This document shows positions 1-11,608 of a stretch of 64,000 nt of DNA, piece after piece (position 1 is the stretch's first letter; each line of letters starts with the position of its first letter). The translations under genes and the position numbers were made by a program. This DNA comes from Rallus limicola (lineage: Eukaryota; Chordata; Aves; Gruiformes; Rallidae), in the NCBI GenBank assembly GCA_022605955.1, contig JAKCOZ010000216.1:124001-188000 (forward strand), given 5' to 3'. The notes below the pieces were generated by a model. It did not search any database, was not told the origin of the DNA, and saw nothing but the letters and a program-made list of their open reading frames with translations.

Positions 1-214
1 AACTCCCAAAGTAAAGAAGCTAGGCCTGAAAGGCATAGCTTGTCTGAAACCTCCTAACAGGACACACGAGCAAACCCTTTCACTTTGGCTCTCAGCTTTT
101 TCCTTTGCTTGGAAAGAGGGAACATGCCTGGAACCTCCTACGGTGCTTTTCTTGGCCCTAGCAGACTGCAGCTCAAAACATGCTAAACGTCCAGCAATAA
201 CTCCCAAAGTAAAG

Positions 215-239
215 AAGCTAGGCCTGAAAGGCATAGCTT
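215..239. repeat. Small inverted repeat in every monomer (6-bp arms, 13-nt loop)
   Basis: At monomer positions 17-41 the arms aagcta and tagctt flank the loop ggcctgaaaggca. The structure is visible in essentially every copy; base 215 is the instance in the reference monomer. It matters because both kinds of rearrangement in this array, the 47-bp hairpin modules and the four loop flips, have a breakpoint at these arms. It is therefore the likely site of template switching during replication. The arms are too short to predict a stable cruciform on their own. Confidence 0.85.
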
Positions 240-339
240 GTCTGAAACCTCCTAACAGGACACACGAGCAGACCCTGTCACTTTGGCTCTCAGCCTTTTC
301 CTTTGCCTGGAAAGAGGGAACATGCCTGGAACCTCCTAC
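222..339. repeat. Diverged internal sub-repeat within the monomer
   Basis: Monomer positions 24-58 and 107-141 resemble each other. Both begin gcctg(g)aaag. Both end with near-identical blocks, ctgaaacctccta and ctggaacctccta, 83-84 bp apart. The middle is diverged and needs a 1-bp gap. This suggests that the 198-bp unit grew from a shorter, partly duplicated ancestor. Similarity outside these about 35 bp is weak, so the case for a true dimeric origin is modest. Confidence 0.5.
318..327. other. Perfect p53-family half-site match in the monomer (sequence match only)
   Basis: gaacatgcct, at monomer positions 120-129, fits RRRCWWGYYY at all ten positions. It lies in the most constant part of the monomer, so by eye almost all copies carry it. 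A 9/10 match (aaacatgcta) lies about 55 bp downstream. A single such match per 198 bp has roughly a 1-in-20 chance, so function is not implied. Confidence 0.3.
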
Positions 340-1228
340 GGTGCTTTTCTCGGCCCTAGCAGACTGCAGTTCAAAACATGCTAAACGTCCAGCAATAACT
401 CCCAAAGTAAAGAAGCTAGGCCTGAAAGGCATAGCTTGTCTGAAACCTCCTAACAGGACACACGAGCAGACCCTGTCACTTTGGCTCTCAGCCTTTTCCT
501 TTGCCTGGAAAGAGGGAACATGCCTGGAACCTCCTACGGTGCTTTTCTCGGCCCTAGCAGACTGCAGTTCAAAACATGCTAAACGTCCAGCAATAACTCC
601 CAAAGTAAAGAAGCTAGGCCTGAAAGGCATAGCTTGTCTGAAACCTCCTAACAGGACACACGAGCAGACCCTGTCACTTTGGCTCTCAGCCTTTTCCTTT
701 GCCTGGAAAGAGGGAACATGCCTGGAACCTCCTACGGTGCTTTTCTCGGCCCTAGCAGACTGCAGTTCAAAACATGCTAAACGTCCAGCAATAACTCCCA
801 AAGTAAAGAAGCTAGGCCTGAAAGGCATAGCTTGTCTGAAACCTCCTAACATGACACACGAGCAGCCCCTGTCATTTTGGCTCTCAGCCTTTTCCTTTGC
901 CTGGAAAGAGGGAACATGCCTGGAACCTCCTACGGTGCTTTTCTCGGCCCTAGCAGACTGCAGTTCAAAACATGCTAAACGTCCAGCAATAACTCCCAAA
1001 GTAAAGAAGCTAGGCCTGAAAGGCATAGCTTGTCTGAAACCTCCTAACAGGACACACGAGCAGCCCCTGTCACTTTGGCTCTCAGCCTTTTCCTTTGCCT
1101 GGAAAGAGGGAACATGCCTGGAACCTCCTACGGTGCTTTTCTCGGCCCTAGCAGACTGCAGTTCAAAACATGCTAAACGTCCAGCAATAACTCCCAAAGT
1201 AAAGAAGCTAGGCATGAAAGGCATAGCT

Positions 1229-1299
1229 TGTCCTTTTAGGAGGTTTCAGACAAGCTAGGCCTGAAAGGCATAGCTTGTCTGAAACCTCCTAAGCGGACA
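1229..1299. repeat. Hairpin module 1, class F
   Basis: 47-bp insert at 1232-1278. The left arm carries ctttt. The right arm carries ctaagcgg, which gives two mismatches in 29 bp. The preceding monomer carries the aggcatg variant. Module 12 (18,972) has the same aagcgg and the same aacaccc in the following monomer, so the two are copies. Confidence 0.95.
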
Positions 1300-2463
1300 C
1301 ACGAGCAGACCCTGTCACTTTGGCTCTCAGCCTTTTCCTTTGCCTGGAAAGAGGGAACATGCCTGGAACCTCCTACGGTGCTTTTCTCGGCCCTAGCAGA
1401 CTGCAATTCAAAACATGCTAAACGTCCAGCAATAACACCCAAAGTAAAGAAGCTAGGCCTGAAAGGCATAGCTTGTCTGAAACCTCCTAACATGACACAC
1501 GAGCAGCCCCTGTCACTTTGGTTCTCAGCCTTTTCCTTTGCCTGGAAAGAGGGAACATGCCTGGAACCTCCTACGGTGCTTTTCTCGGCCCTAGCAGACT
1601 GCAGTTCAAAACATGCTAAACGTCCAGCAATAACTCCCAAAGTAAAGAAGCTAGGCCTGAAAGGCATAGCTTGTCTGAAACCTCCTAACAGGACACACGA
1701 GCAGCCCCTGTCACTTTGGCTCTCAGCCTTTTCCTTTGCCTGGAAAGAGGGAACATGCCTGGAACCTCCTACGGTGCTTTTCTCGGCCCTAGCAGACTGC
1801 AGTTCAAAACATGCTAAACGTCCAGCAATAACTCCCAAAGTAAAGAAGCTAGGCCTGAAAGGCATAGCTTGTCTGAAACCTCCTAACAGGACACACAAGC
1901 AGACCCTGTCACTTTGGCTCTCAGCCTTTTCCTTTGCCTGGAAAGAGGGAACATGCCTGGAACCTCCTACTGTGCTTTTCTCGGCCCTAGCAGACTGCAA
2001 TTCAAAACATGCTAAACGTCCAGCAATAACTCCCAAAGTAAAGAAGCTAGGCCTGAAAGGCATAGCTTGTCTGAAACCTCCTAACAGGACACACGAGCAA
2101 ACCCTTTCACTTTGGCTCTCAGCTTTTTCCTTTGCTTGGAAAGAGGGAACATGCCTGGAACCTCCTACGGTGCTTTTCTTGGCCCTAGCAGACTGCAGCT
2201 CAAAACATGCTAAACGTCCAGCAATAACTCCCAAAGTAAAGAAGCTAGGCCTGAAAGGCATAGCTTGTCTGAAACCTCCTAACATGACACACGAGCAAAC
2301 CCTTTCACTTTGGCTCTCAGCTTTTTCCTTTGCTTGGAAAGAGGGAACATGCCTGGAACCTCCTACGGTGCTTTTCTCGGCCCTAGCAGACTGCAGCTCA
2401 AAACATGCTAAACGTCCAGCAATAACTCCCAAAGTAAAGAAGCTAGGCCTGAAAGGCATAGCT

Positions 2464-2534
2464 TGTCCTGTTAGGAGGTTTCAGACAAGCTAGGCCTGAA
2501 AGGCATAGCTTGTCTGAAACCTCCTAACAGGACA
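2464..2534. repeat. Hairpin module 2, class V, perfect arms
   Basis: 47-bp insert at 2467-2513, 6 monomers after module 1. The arms are 29/29 complementary. It is one of only four modules preceded by the ordinary aggcctg rather than aggcatg. Its counterpart is module 13 (20,009). Confidence 0.95.
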
Positions 2535-5500
2535 CACGAGCAGACCCTGTCACTTTGGCTCTCAGCCTTTTCCTTTGCCTGGAAAGAGGGAACATGCCTG
2601 GAACCTCCTATGGTGCTTTTCTCGGCCCTAGCAGACTGCAGTTCAAAACATGCTAAACGTCCAGCAATAACTCCCAAAGTAAAGAAGCTAGGCATGAAAG
2701 GCATAGCTTGTCTGAAACCTCCTAACAGGACACACGAGCAGCCCCTGTCACTTTGGTTCTCAGCCTTTTCCTTTGCCTGGAAAGAGGGAACATGCCTGGA
2801 ACCTCCTACGGTGCTTTTCTCGGCCCTAGCAGACTGCAGTTCAAAACATTGTAAACGTCCAGCAATAACGCCCAAAGTAAAGAAGCTAGGCCTGAAAGGC
2901 ATAGCTTGTCTGAAACCTCCTAACAGGACACACGAGCAGACCCTGTCACTTTGGCTCTCAGCCTTTTCCTTTGCCTGGAAAGAGGGAACATGCCTGGAAC
3001 CTCCTACGGTGCTTTTCTCGGCCCTAGCAGACTGCAGTTCAAAACATGCTAAACGTCCAGCAATAACTCCCAAAGTAAAGAAGCTAGGCCTGAAAGGCAT
3101 AGCTTGTCTGAAACCTCCTAACAGGACACACGAGCAGACCCTGTCACTTTGGCTCTCAGCCTTTTCCTTTGCCTGGAAAGAGGGAACATGCCTGGAACCT
3201 CCTACGGTGCTTTTCTCGGCCCTAGCAGACTGCAATTCAAAACATGCTAAACGTCCAGCAATAACTCCCAAAGTAAAGAAGCTAGGCCTGAAAGGCATAG
3301 CTTGTCTGAAACCTCCTAACAGGACACACGAGCAAACCCTTTCACTTTGGCTCTCAGCTTTTTCCTTTGCTTGGAAAGAGGGAACATGCCTGGAACCTCC
3401 TACGGTGCTTTTCTCGGCCCTAGCAGACTGCAGCTCAAAACATGCTAAACGTCCAGCAATAACTCCCAAAGTAAAGAAGCTAGGCCTGAAAGGCATAGCT
3501 TGTCTGAAACCTCCTAACAGGACACCCGAGCAGACCCTGTCACTTTGGCTCTCAGCCTTTTACTTTGCCTGGAAAGAGGGAACATGCCTGGAACCTCCTA
3601 CGGTGCTTTTCTCGGCCCTAGCAGACTGCAGTTCAAAACATGCTAAACGTCCAGCAATAACTCCCAAAGTAAAGAAGCTAGGCCTGAAAGGCATAGCTTG
3701 TCTGAAACCTCCTAACAGGACACCCGAGCAGACCCTTTCACTTTGGCTCTCAGCCTTTTCCTTTGCCTGGAAAGAGGGAACATGCCTGGAACCTCCTACG
3801 GTGCTTTTCTCGGCCCTAGCAGACTGCAGTTCAAAACATGCTAAACGTCCAGCAATAACTCCCAAAGTAAAGAAGCTAGGCCTGAAAGGCATAGCTTGTC
3901 TGAAACCTCCTAACAGGACACACGAGCAGCCCCTGTCACTTTGGCTCTCAGCCTTTTCCTTTGCCTGGAAAGAGGGAACATGCCTGGAACCTCCTACGGT
4001 GCTTTTCTCGGCCCTAGCAGACTGCAGTTCAAAACATGCTAAACGTCCAGCAATAACTCCCAAAGTAAAGAAGCTAGGCCTGAAAGGCATAGCTTGTCTG
4101 AAACCTCCTAACAGGACACACGAGCAGCCCCTGTCACTTTGGCTCTCAGCCTTTTCCTTTGCCTGGAAAGAGGGAACATGCCTGGAACCTCCTACGGTGC
4201 TTTTCTCGGCCCTAGCAGACTGCAGTTCAAAACATGCTAAACGTCCAGCAATAACTCCCAAAGTAAAGAAGCTAGGCATGAAAGGCATAGCTTGTCTGAA
4301 ACCTCCTAACAGGACACACGAGCAGACCCTGTCACTTTGGCTCTCAGCCTTTTCCTTTGCCTGGAAAGAGGGAACATGCCTGGAACCTCCTACGGTGCTT
4401 TTCTCGGCCCTAGCAGACTGCAGTTCAAAACATGCTAAACGTCCAGCAATAACTCCCAAAGTAAAGAAGCTAGGCCTGAAAGGCATAGCTTGTCTGAAAC
4501 CTCCTAACAGGACACACAAGCAGACCCTGTCACTTTGGCTCTCAGCCTTTTCCTTTGCCTGAAAAGAGGGAACATGCCTGGAACCTCCTACGGTGCTTTT
4601 CTCGGCCCTAGCAGACTGCAATTCAAAACATGCTAAACGTCCAGCAATAACTCCCAAAGTAAAGAAGCTAGGCCTGAAAGGCATAGCTTGTCTGAAACCT
4701 CCTAACAGGACACACGAGCAAACCCTTTCACTTTGGCTCTCAGCTTTTTCCTTTGCTTGGAAAGAGGGAACATGCCTGGAACCTCCTACGGTGCTTTTCT
4801 CGGCCCTAGCAGACTGCAGCTCAAAACATGCTAAACGTCCAGCAATAACTCCCAAAGTAAAGAAGCTAGGCCTGAAAGGCATAGCTTGTCTGAAACCTCC
4901 TAACAGGACAGCCGAGCAGACCCTGTCACTTTGGCTCTCAGCCTTTTCCTTTGCCTGGAAAGAGGGAACATGCCTGGAACCTCCTACGGTGCTTTTCTCG
5001 GCCCTAGCAGACTGCAGTTCAAAACATGCTAAACGTCCAGCAATAACTCCCAAAGTAAAGAAGCTAGGCCTGAAAGGCATAGCTTGTCTGAAACCTCCTA
5101 ACAGGACACCCGAGCAGACCCTGTCACTTTGGCTCTCAGCCTTTTCCTTTGCCTGGAAAGAGGGAACATGCCTGGAACCTCCTACGGTGCTTTTCTCGGC
5201 CCTAGCAGACTGCAGTTCAAAACATGCTAAACGTCCAGCAATAACTCCCAAAGTAAAGAAGCTAGGCCTGAAAGGCATAGCTTGTCTGAAACCTCCTAAC
5301 AGGACACACGAGCAGACCCTGTCACTTTGGCTCTCAGCCTTTTCCTTTGCCTGGAAAGAGGGAACATGCCTGGAACCTCCTACGGTGCTTTTCTCGGCCC
5401 TAGCAGACTGCAGTTCAAAACATGCTAAACGTCCAGCAATAACTCCCAAAGTAAAGAAGCTAGGCCTGAAAGGCATAGCTTGTCTGAAACCTCCTAACAT

Positions 5501-6272
5501 GACACACGAGCAGCCCCTGTCACTTTGGCTCTCAGCCTTTTCCTTTGCCTGGAAAGAGGGAACATGCCTGGAACCTCCTACGGTGCTTTTCTCGGCCCTA
5601 GCAGACTGCAGTTCAAAACATGCTAAACGTCCAGCAATAACTCCCAAAGTAAAGAAGCTAGGCCTGAAAGGCATAGCTTGTCTGAAACCTCCTAACAGGA
5701 CACACGAGCAGACCCTGTCACTTTGGCTCTCAGCCTTTTCCTTTGCCTGGAAAGAGGGAACATGCCTGGAACCTCCTACGGTGCTTTTCTCGGCCCTAGC
5801 AGACTGCAGTTCAAAACATGCTAAACGTCCAGCAATAACTCCCAAAGTAAAGAAGCTAGGCCTGAAAGGCATAGCTTGTCTGAAACCTCCTAACATGACA
5901 CACGAGCAGCCCCTGTCACTTTGGCTCTCAGCCTTTTCCTTTGCCTGGAAAGAGGGAACATGCCTGGAACCTCCTACGGTGCTTTTCTCGGCCCTAGCAG
6001 ACTGCAGTTCAAAACATGCTAAACGTCCAGCAATAACTCCCAAAGTAAAGAAGCTAGGCCTGAAAGGCATAGCTTGTCTGAAACCTCCTAACAGGACACA
6101 CGAGCAGCCCCTGTCACTTTGGTTCTCAGCCTTTCCCTTTGCCTGGAAAGAGGGAACATGCCTGGAACCTCCTACGGTGCTTTTCTCGGCCCTAGCAGAC
6201 TGCAGTTCAAAACATGCTAAACGTCCAGCAATAACTCCCAAAGTAAAGAAGCTAGGCATGAAAGGCATAGCT

Positions 6273-6343
6273 TGTCCTTTTAGGAGGTTTCAGACAAGCT
6301 AGGTCTGAAAGGCATAGCTTGTCTGAAACCTCCTAAGAGGACA
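6273..6343. repeat. Hairpin module 3, class F
   Basis: 47-bp insert at 6276-6322, 19 monomers after module 2. The right arm is ctaagagg, with one G-T mismatch against the left arm. The loop reads ggtctgaaaggca, a change shared only with module 6, its duplicate. Confidence 0.95.
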
Positions 6344-8299
6344 CACGAGCAGACCCTGTCACTTTGGCTCTCAGCCTTTTCCTTTGCCTGGAAAGAGGGA
6401 ACATGCCTGGAACCTCCTACGGTGCTTTTCTCGGCCCTAGCAGACTGCAGTTCAAAACATGCTAAACGTCCAGCAATAACTCCCAAAGTAAAGAAGCTAG
6501 GCCTGAAAGGCATAGCTTGTTTGAAACCTCCTAACAGGACACACAAGCAGACCCTGTCACTTTGGCTCTCAGCCTTTTCCTTTGCCTGGAAAGAGGGAAC
6601 ATGCCTGGAACCTCCTACGGTGCTTTTCTCGGCCCTAGCAGACTGCAATTCAAAACATGCTAAACGTCCAGCAATAACTCCCAAAGTAAAGAAGCTAGGC
6701 CTGAAAGGCATAGCTTGTATGAAACCTCCTAACAGGACACACGAGCAAACCCTTTCACTTTGGCTCTCAGCTTTTTCCTTTGCTTGGAAAGAGGGAACAT
6801 GCCTGGAACCTCCTACGGTGCTTTTCTCGGCCCTAGCAGACTGCAGCTCAAAACATGCTAAACGTCCAGCAATAACTCCCAAAGTAAAGAAGCTAGGCAT
6901 GAAAGGCATAGCTTGTCTGAAACCTCCTAACAGGACACCCGAGCAGACCCTGTCACTTTGGCTCTCAGCTTTTTCCTTTGCCTGGAAAGAGGGAACATGC
7001 CTGGAACCTCCTACGGTGCTTTTCTCGGCCCTAGCAGACTGCAGTTCAAAACATGCTAAACGTCCAGCAATAACTCCCAAAGTAAAGAAGCTAGGCCTGA
7101 AAGGCATAGCTTGTCTGAAACCTCCTAACAGGACACACGAGCAGACCCTGTCACTTTGGCTCTCAGCCTTTTCCTTTGCCTGGAAAGAGGGAACATGCCT
7201 GGAACCTCCTACGGTGCTTTTCTCGGCCCTAGCAGACTGCAGTTCAAAACATGCTAAACGTCCAGCAATAACTCCCAAAGTAAAGAAGCTAGGCCTGAAA
7301 GGCATAGCTTGTCTGAAACCTCCTAACAGGACACACGAGCAGACCCTGTCACTTTGGCTCTCAGCCTTTTCCTTTGCCTGGAAAGAGGGAACATGCCTGG
7401 AACCTCCTACGGTGCTTTTCTCGGCCCTAGCAGACTGCAGTTCAAAACATGCTAAACGTCCAGCAATAACTCCCAAAGTAAAGAAGCTAGGCCTGAAAGG
7501 CATAGCTTGTCTGAAACCTCCTAACATGACACACGAGCAGCCCCTGTCACTTTGGCTCTCAGCCTTTTCCTTTGCATGGAAAGAGGGAACATGCCTGGAA
7601 CCTCCTACGGTGCTTTTCTCGGCCCTAGCAGACTGCAGTTCAAAACATGCTAAACGTCCAGCAATAACTCCCAAAGTAAAGAAGCTAGGCCTGAAAGGCA
7701 TAGCTTGTCTGAAACCTCCTAACAGGACACACGAGCAGACCCTGTCACTTTGGCTCTCAGCCTTTTCCTTTGCCTGGAAAGAGGGAACATGCCTGGAACC
7801 TCCTACGGTGCTTTTCTCGGCCCTAGCAGACTGCAGTTCAAAACATGCTAAACGTCCAGCAATAACTCCCAAAGTAAAGAAGCTAGGCCTGAAAGGCATA
7901 GCTTGTCTGAAACCTCCTAACATGACACACGAGCAGCCCCTGTCACTTTGGCTCTCAGCCTTTTCCTTTGCCTGGAAAGAGGGAACATGCCTGGAACCTC
8001 CTACGGTGCTTTTCTCGGCCCTAGCAGACTGCAGTTCAAAACATGCTAAACGTCCAGCAATAACTCCCAAAGTAAAGAAGCTAGGCCTGAAAGGCATAGC
8101 TTGTCTGAAACCTCCTAACAGGACACACGAGCAGCCCCTGTCACTTTGGCTCTCAGCCTTTTCCTTTGCCTGGAAAGAGGGAACATGCCTGGAACCTCCT
8201 ACGGTGCTTTTCTCGGCCCTAGCAGACTGCAGTTCAAAACATGCTAAACGTCCAGCAATAACTCCCAAAGTAAAGAAGCTAGGCATGAAAGGCATAGCT

Positions 8300-8370
8300 T
8301 GTCCTTTTAGGAGGTTTCAGACAAGCTAGGCCTGAAAGGCATAGCTTGTCTGAAACCTCCTAAGAGGACA
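8300..8370. repeat. Hairpin module 4, class F
   Basis: 47-bp insert at 8303-8349, 10 monomers after module 3. The right arm is ctaagagg. It is paired with module 7 by the 3,309-bp-offset duplication. Confidence 0.95.
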
Positions 8371-8742
8371 CACGAGCAGACCCTGTCACTTTGGCTCTCA
8401 GCCTTTTCCTTTGCCTGGAAAGAGGGAACATGCCTGGAACCTCCTACGGTGCTTTTCTCGGCCCTAGCAGACTGCAGTTCAAAACATGCTAAACGTCCAG
8501 CAATAACTCCCAAAGTAAAGAAGCTAGGCCTGAAAGGCATAGCTTGTCTGAAAGCTCCTAACAGGACACACGAGCAGCCCCTGTCACTTTGGCTCTCAGC
8601 CTTTTCCTTTGCCTGGAAAGAGGGAACATGCCTGGAACCTCCTACGGTGCTTTTCTCTGCCCTAGCAGACTGCAGTTCAAAACATGCTAAACGTCCAGCA
8701 ATAACTCCCAAAGTAAAGAAGCTAGGCATGAAAGGCATAGCT

Positions 8743-8813
8743 TGTCCTTTTAGGAGGTTTCAGACAAGCTAGGCCTGAAAGGCATAGCTTGTCTGAAACC
8801 TCCTAAGAGGACA
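8743..8813. repeat. Hairpin module 5, class F
   Basis: 47-bp insert at 8746-8792, only 2 monomers after module 4. The right edge of the 6.06-12.04 kb copy pair falls at 8,727, just before this module, because the counterpart position near 12,036 has none. Confidence 0.95.
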
Positions 8814-9581
8814 CACGAGCAGACCCTGTCACTTTGGCTCTCAGCCTTTTCCTTTGCCTGGAAAGAGGGAACATGCCTGGAACCTCCTACGGTGCTTTTC
8901 TCGGCCCTAGCAGACTGCAGTTCAAAACATGCTAAACGTCCAGCAATAACTCCCAAAGTAAAGAAGCTAGGCCTGAAAGGCATAGCTTGTCTGAAACCTC
9001 CTAACAGGACACCCGAGCAGACCCTGTCACTTTGGCTCTCAGCCTTTTCCTTTGCCTGGAAAGAGGGAACATGCCTGGAACCTCCTACGGTGCTTTTCTC
9101 GGCCCTAGCAGACTGCAGTTCAAAACATGCTAAACGTCCAGCAATAACTCCCAAAGTAAAGAAGCTAGGCCTGAAAGGCATAGCTTGTCTGAAACCTCCT
9201 AACAGGACACACGAGCAGCCCCTGTCACTTTGGCTCTCAGCCTTTTCCTTTGCCTGGAAAGAGGGAACATGCCTGGAACCTCCTACGGTGCTTTTCTCGG
9301 CCCTAGCAGACTGCAGTTCAAAACATGCTAAACGTCCAGCAATAACTCCCAAAGTAAAGAAGCTAGGCATGAAAGGCATAGCTTGTCTGAAACCTCCTAA
9401 CAGGACACACGAGCAGCCCCTGTCACTTTGGTTCTCAGCCTTTCCCTTTGCCTGGAAAGAGGGAACATGCCTGGAACCTCCTACGGTGCTTTTCTCGGCC
9501 CTAGCAGACTGCAGTTCAAAACATGCTAAACGTCCAGCAATAACTCCCAAAGTAAAGAAGCTAGGCATGAAAGGCATAGCT

Positions 9582-9652
9582 TGTCCTTTTAGGAGGTTTC
9601 AGACAAGCTAGGTCTGAAAGGCATAGCTTGTCTGAAACCTCCTAAGAGGACA
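9582..9652. repeat. Hairpin module 6, class F
   Basis: 47-bp insert at 9585-9631, 4 monomers after module 5. It is the duplicate of module 3, including the ggtctg loop variant. Confidence 0.95.
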
Positions 9653-11608
9653 CACGAGCAGACCCTGTCACTTTGGCTCTCAGCCTTTTCCTTTGCCTGG
9701 AAAGAGGGAACATGCCTGGAACCTCCTACGGTGCTTTTCTCGGCCCTAGCAGACTGCAGTTCAAAACATGCTAAACGTCCAGCAATAACTCCCAAAGTAA
9801 AGAAGCTAGGCCTGAAAGGCATAGCTTGTTTGAAACCTCCTAACAGGACACACAAGCAGACCCTGTCACTTTGGCTCTCAGCCTTTTCCTTTGCCTGGAA
9901 AGAGGGAACATGCCTGGAACCTCCTACGGTGCTTTTCTCGGCCCTAGCAGACTGCAATTCAAAACATGCTAAACGTCCAGCAATAACTCCCAAAGTAAAG
10001 AAGCTAGGCCTGAAAGGCATAGCTTGTCTGAAACCTCCTAACAGGACACACGAGCAAACCCTTTCACTTTGGCTCTCAGCTTTTTCCTTTGCTTGGAAAG
10101 AGGGAACATGCCTGGAACCTCCTACGGTGCTTTTCTCGGCCCTAGCAGACTGCAGCTCAAAACATGCTAAACGTCCAGCAATAACTCCCAAAGTAAAGAA
10201 GCTAGGCATGAAAGGCATAGCTTGTCTGAAACCTCCTAACAGGACACCCGAGCAGACCCTGTCACTTTGGCTCTCAGCCTTTTCCTTTGCCTGGAAAGAG
10301 GGAACATGCCTGGAACCTCCTACGGTGCTTTTCTCGGCCCTAGCAGACTGCAGTTCAAAACATGCTAAACGTCCAGCAATAACTCCCAAAGTAAAGAAGC
10401 TAGGCCTGAAAGGCATAGCTTGTCTGAAACCTCCTAACAGGACACACGAGCAGACCCTGTCACTTTGGCTCTCAGCCTTTTCCTTTGCCTGGAAAGAGGG
10501 AACATGCCTGGAACCTCCTACGGTGCTTTTCTCGGCCCTAGCAGACTGCAGTTCAAAACATGCTAAACGTCCAGCAATAACTCCCAAAGTAAAGAAGCTA
10601 GGCCTGAAAGGCATAGCTTGTCTGAAACCTCCTAACAGGACACACGAGCAGACCCTGTCACTTTGGCTCTCAGCCTTTTCCTTTGCCTGGAAAGAGGGAA
10701 CATGCCTGGAACCTCCTACGGTGCTTTTCTCGGCCCTAGCAGACTGCAGTTCAAAACATGCTAAACGTCCAGCAATAACTCCCAAAGTAAAGAAGCTAGG
10801 CCTGAAAGGCATAGCTTGTCTGAAACCTCCTAACATGACACACGAGCAGCCCCTGTCACTTTGGCTCTCAGCCTTTTCCTTTGCATGGAAAGAGGGAACA
10901 TGCCTGGAACCTCCTACGGTGCTTTTCTCGGCCCTAGCAGACTGCAGTTCAAAACATGCTAAACGTCCAGCAATAACTCCCAAAGTAAAGAAGCTAGGCC
11001 TGAAAGGCATAGCTTGTCTGAAACCTCCTAACAGGACACACGAGCAGACCCTGTCACTTTGGCTCTCAGCCTTTTCCTTTGCCTGGAAAGAGGGAACATG
11101 CCTGGAACCTCCTACGGTGCTTTTCTCGGCCCTAGCAGACTGCAGTTCAAAACATGCTAAACGTCCAGCAATAACTCCCAAAGTAAAGAAGCTAGGCCTG
11201 AAAGGCATAGCTTGTCTGAAACCTCCTAACATGACACACGAGCAGCCCCTGTCACTTTGGCTCTCAGCCTTTTCCTTTGCCTGGAAAGAGGGAACATGCC
11301 TGGAACCTCCTACGGTGCTTTTCTCGGCCCTAGCAGACTGCAGTTCAAAACATGCTAAACGTCCAGCAATAACTCCCAAAGTAAAGAAGCTAGGCCTGAA
11401 AGGCATAGCTTGTCTGAAACCTCCTAACAGGACACACGAGCAGCCCCTGTCACTTTGGCTCTCAGCCTTTTCCTTTGCCTGGAAAGAGGGAACATGCCTG
11501 GAACCTCCTACGGTGCTTTTCTCGGCCCTAGCAGACTGCAGTTCAAAACATGCTAAACGTCCAGCAATAACTCCCAAAGTAAAGAAGCTAGGCATGAAAG
11601 GCATAGCT

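Larger units (their letters stand above)
199..396 (+). repeat. Reference monomer of the 198-bp satellite
   Basis: This copy serves as the coordinate reference, with monomer position 1 = base 199. Composition of the array consensus is A55 C57 G42 T44 (50% GC). It contains one PstI site (ctgcag, lost where the copy reads ctgcaattc), one StuI site (aggcct, lost where it reads aggcat) and only four CpG dinucleotides. A pyrimidine-rich stretch (about positions 86-110) is followed by a purine-rich one (111-122). The most constant part is about positions 107-140. The most variable is about 55-100, where most diagnostic variants lie (cagaccc, cagcccc or caaaccc; cacgag, catgag, cacaag or cccgag; ggctctc or ggttctc; ccttttcc or cctttccc). 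Confidence 0.95.

Noticed and set aside
209..240. 5S rRNA or 5S-derived element (gaagcta plus gcctg resembles part of the 5S gene)
   Set aside because: The match is limited to about 7 bases; the remaining promoter boxes and the rest of the 120-nt gene are absent.
1489..1530. Pol III B-box-like ggttctcagcc in some monomers
   Set aside because: It lacks the GA of GGTTCGA, occurs only in a minority variant, and has no matching A box.
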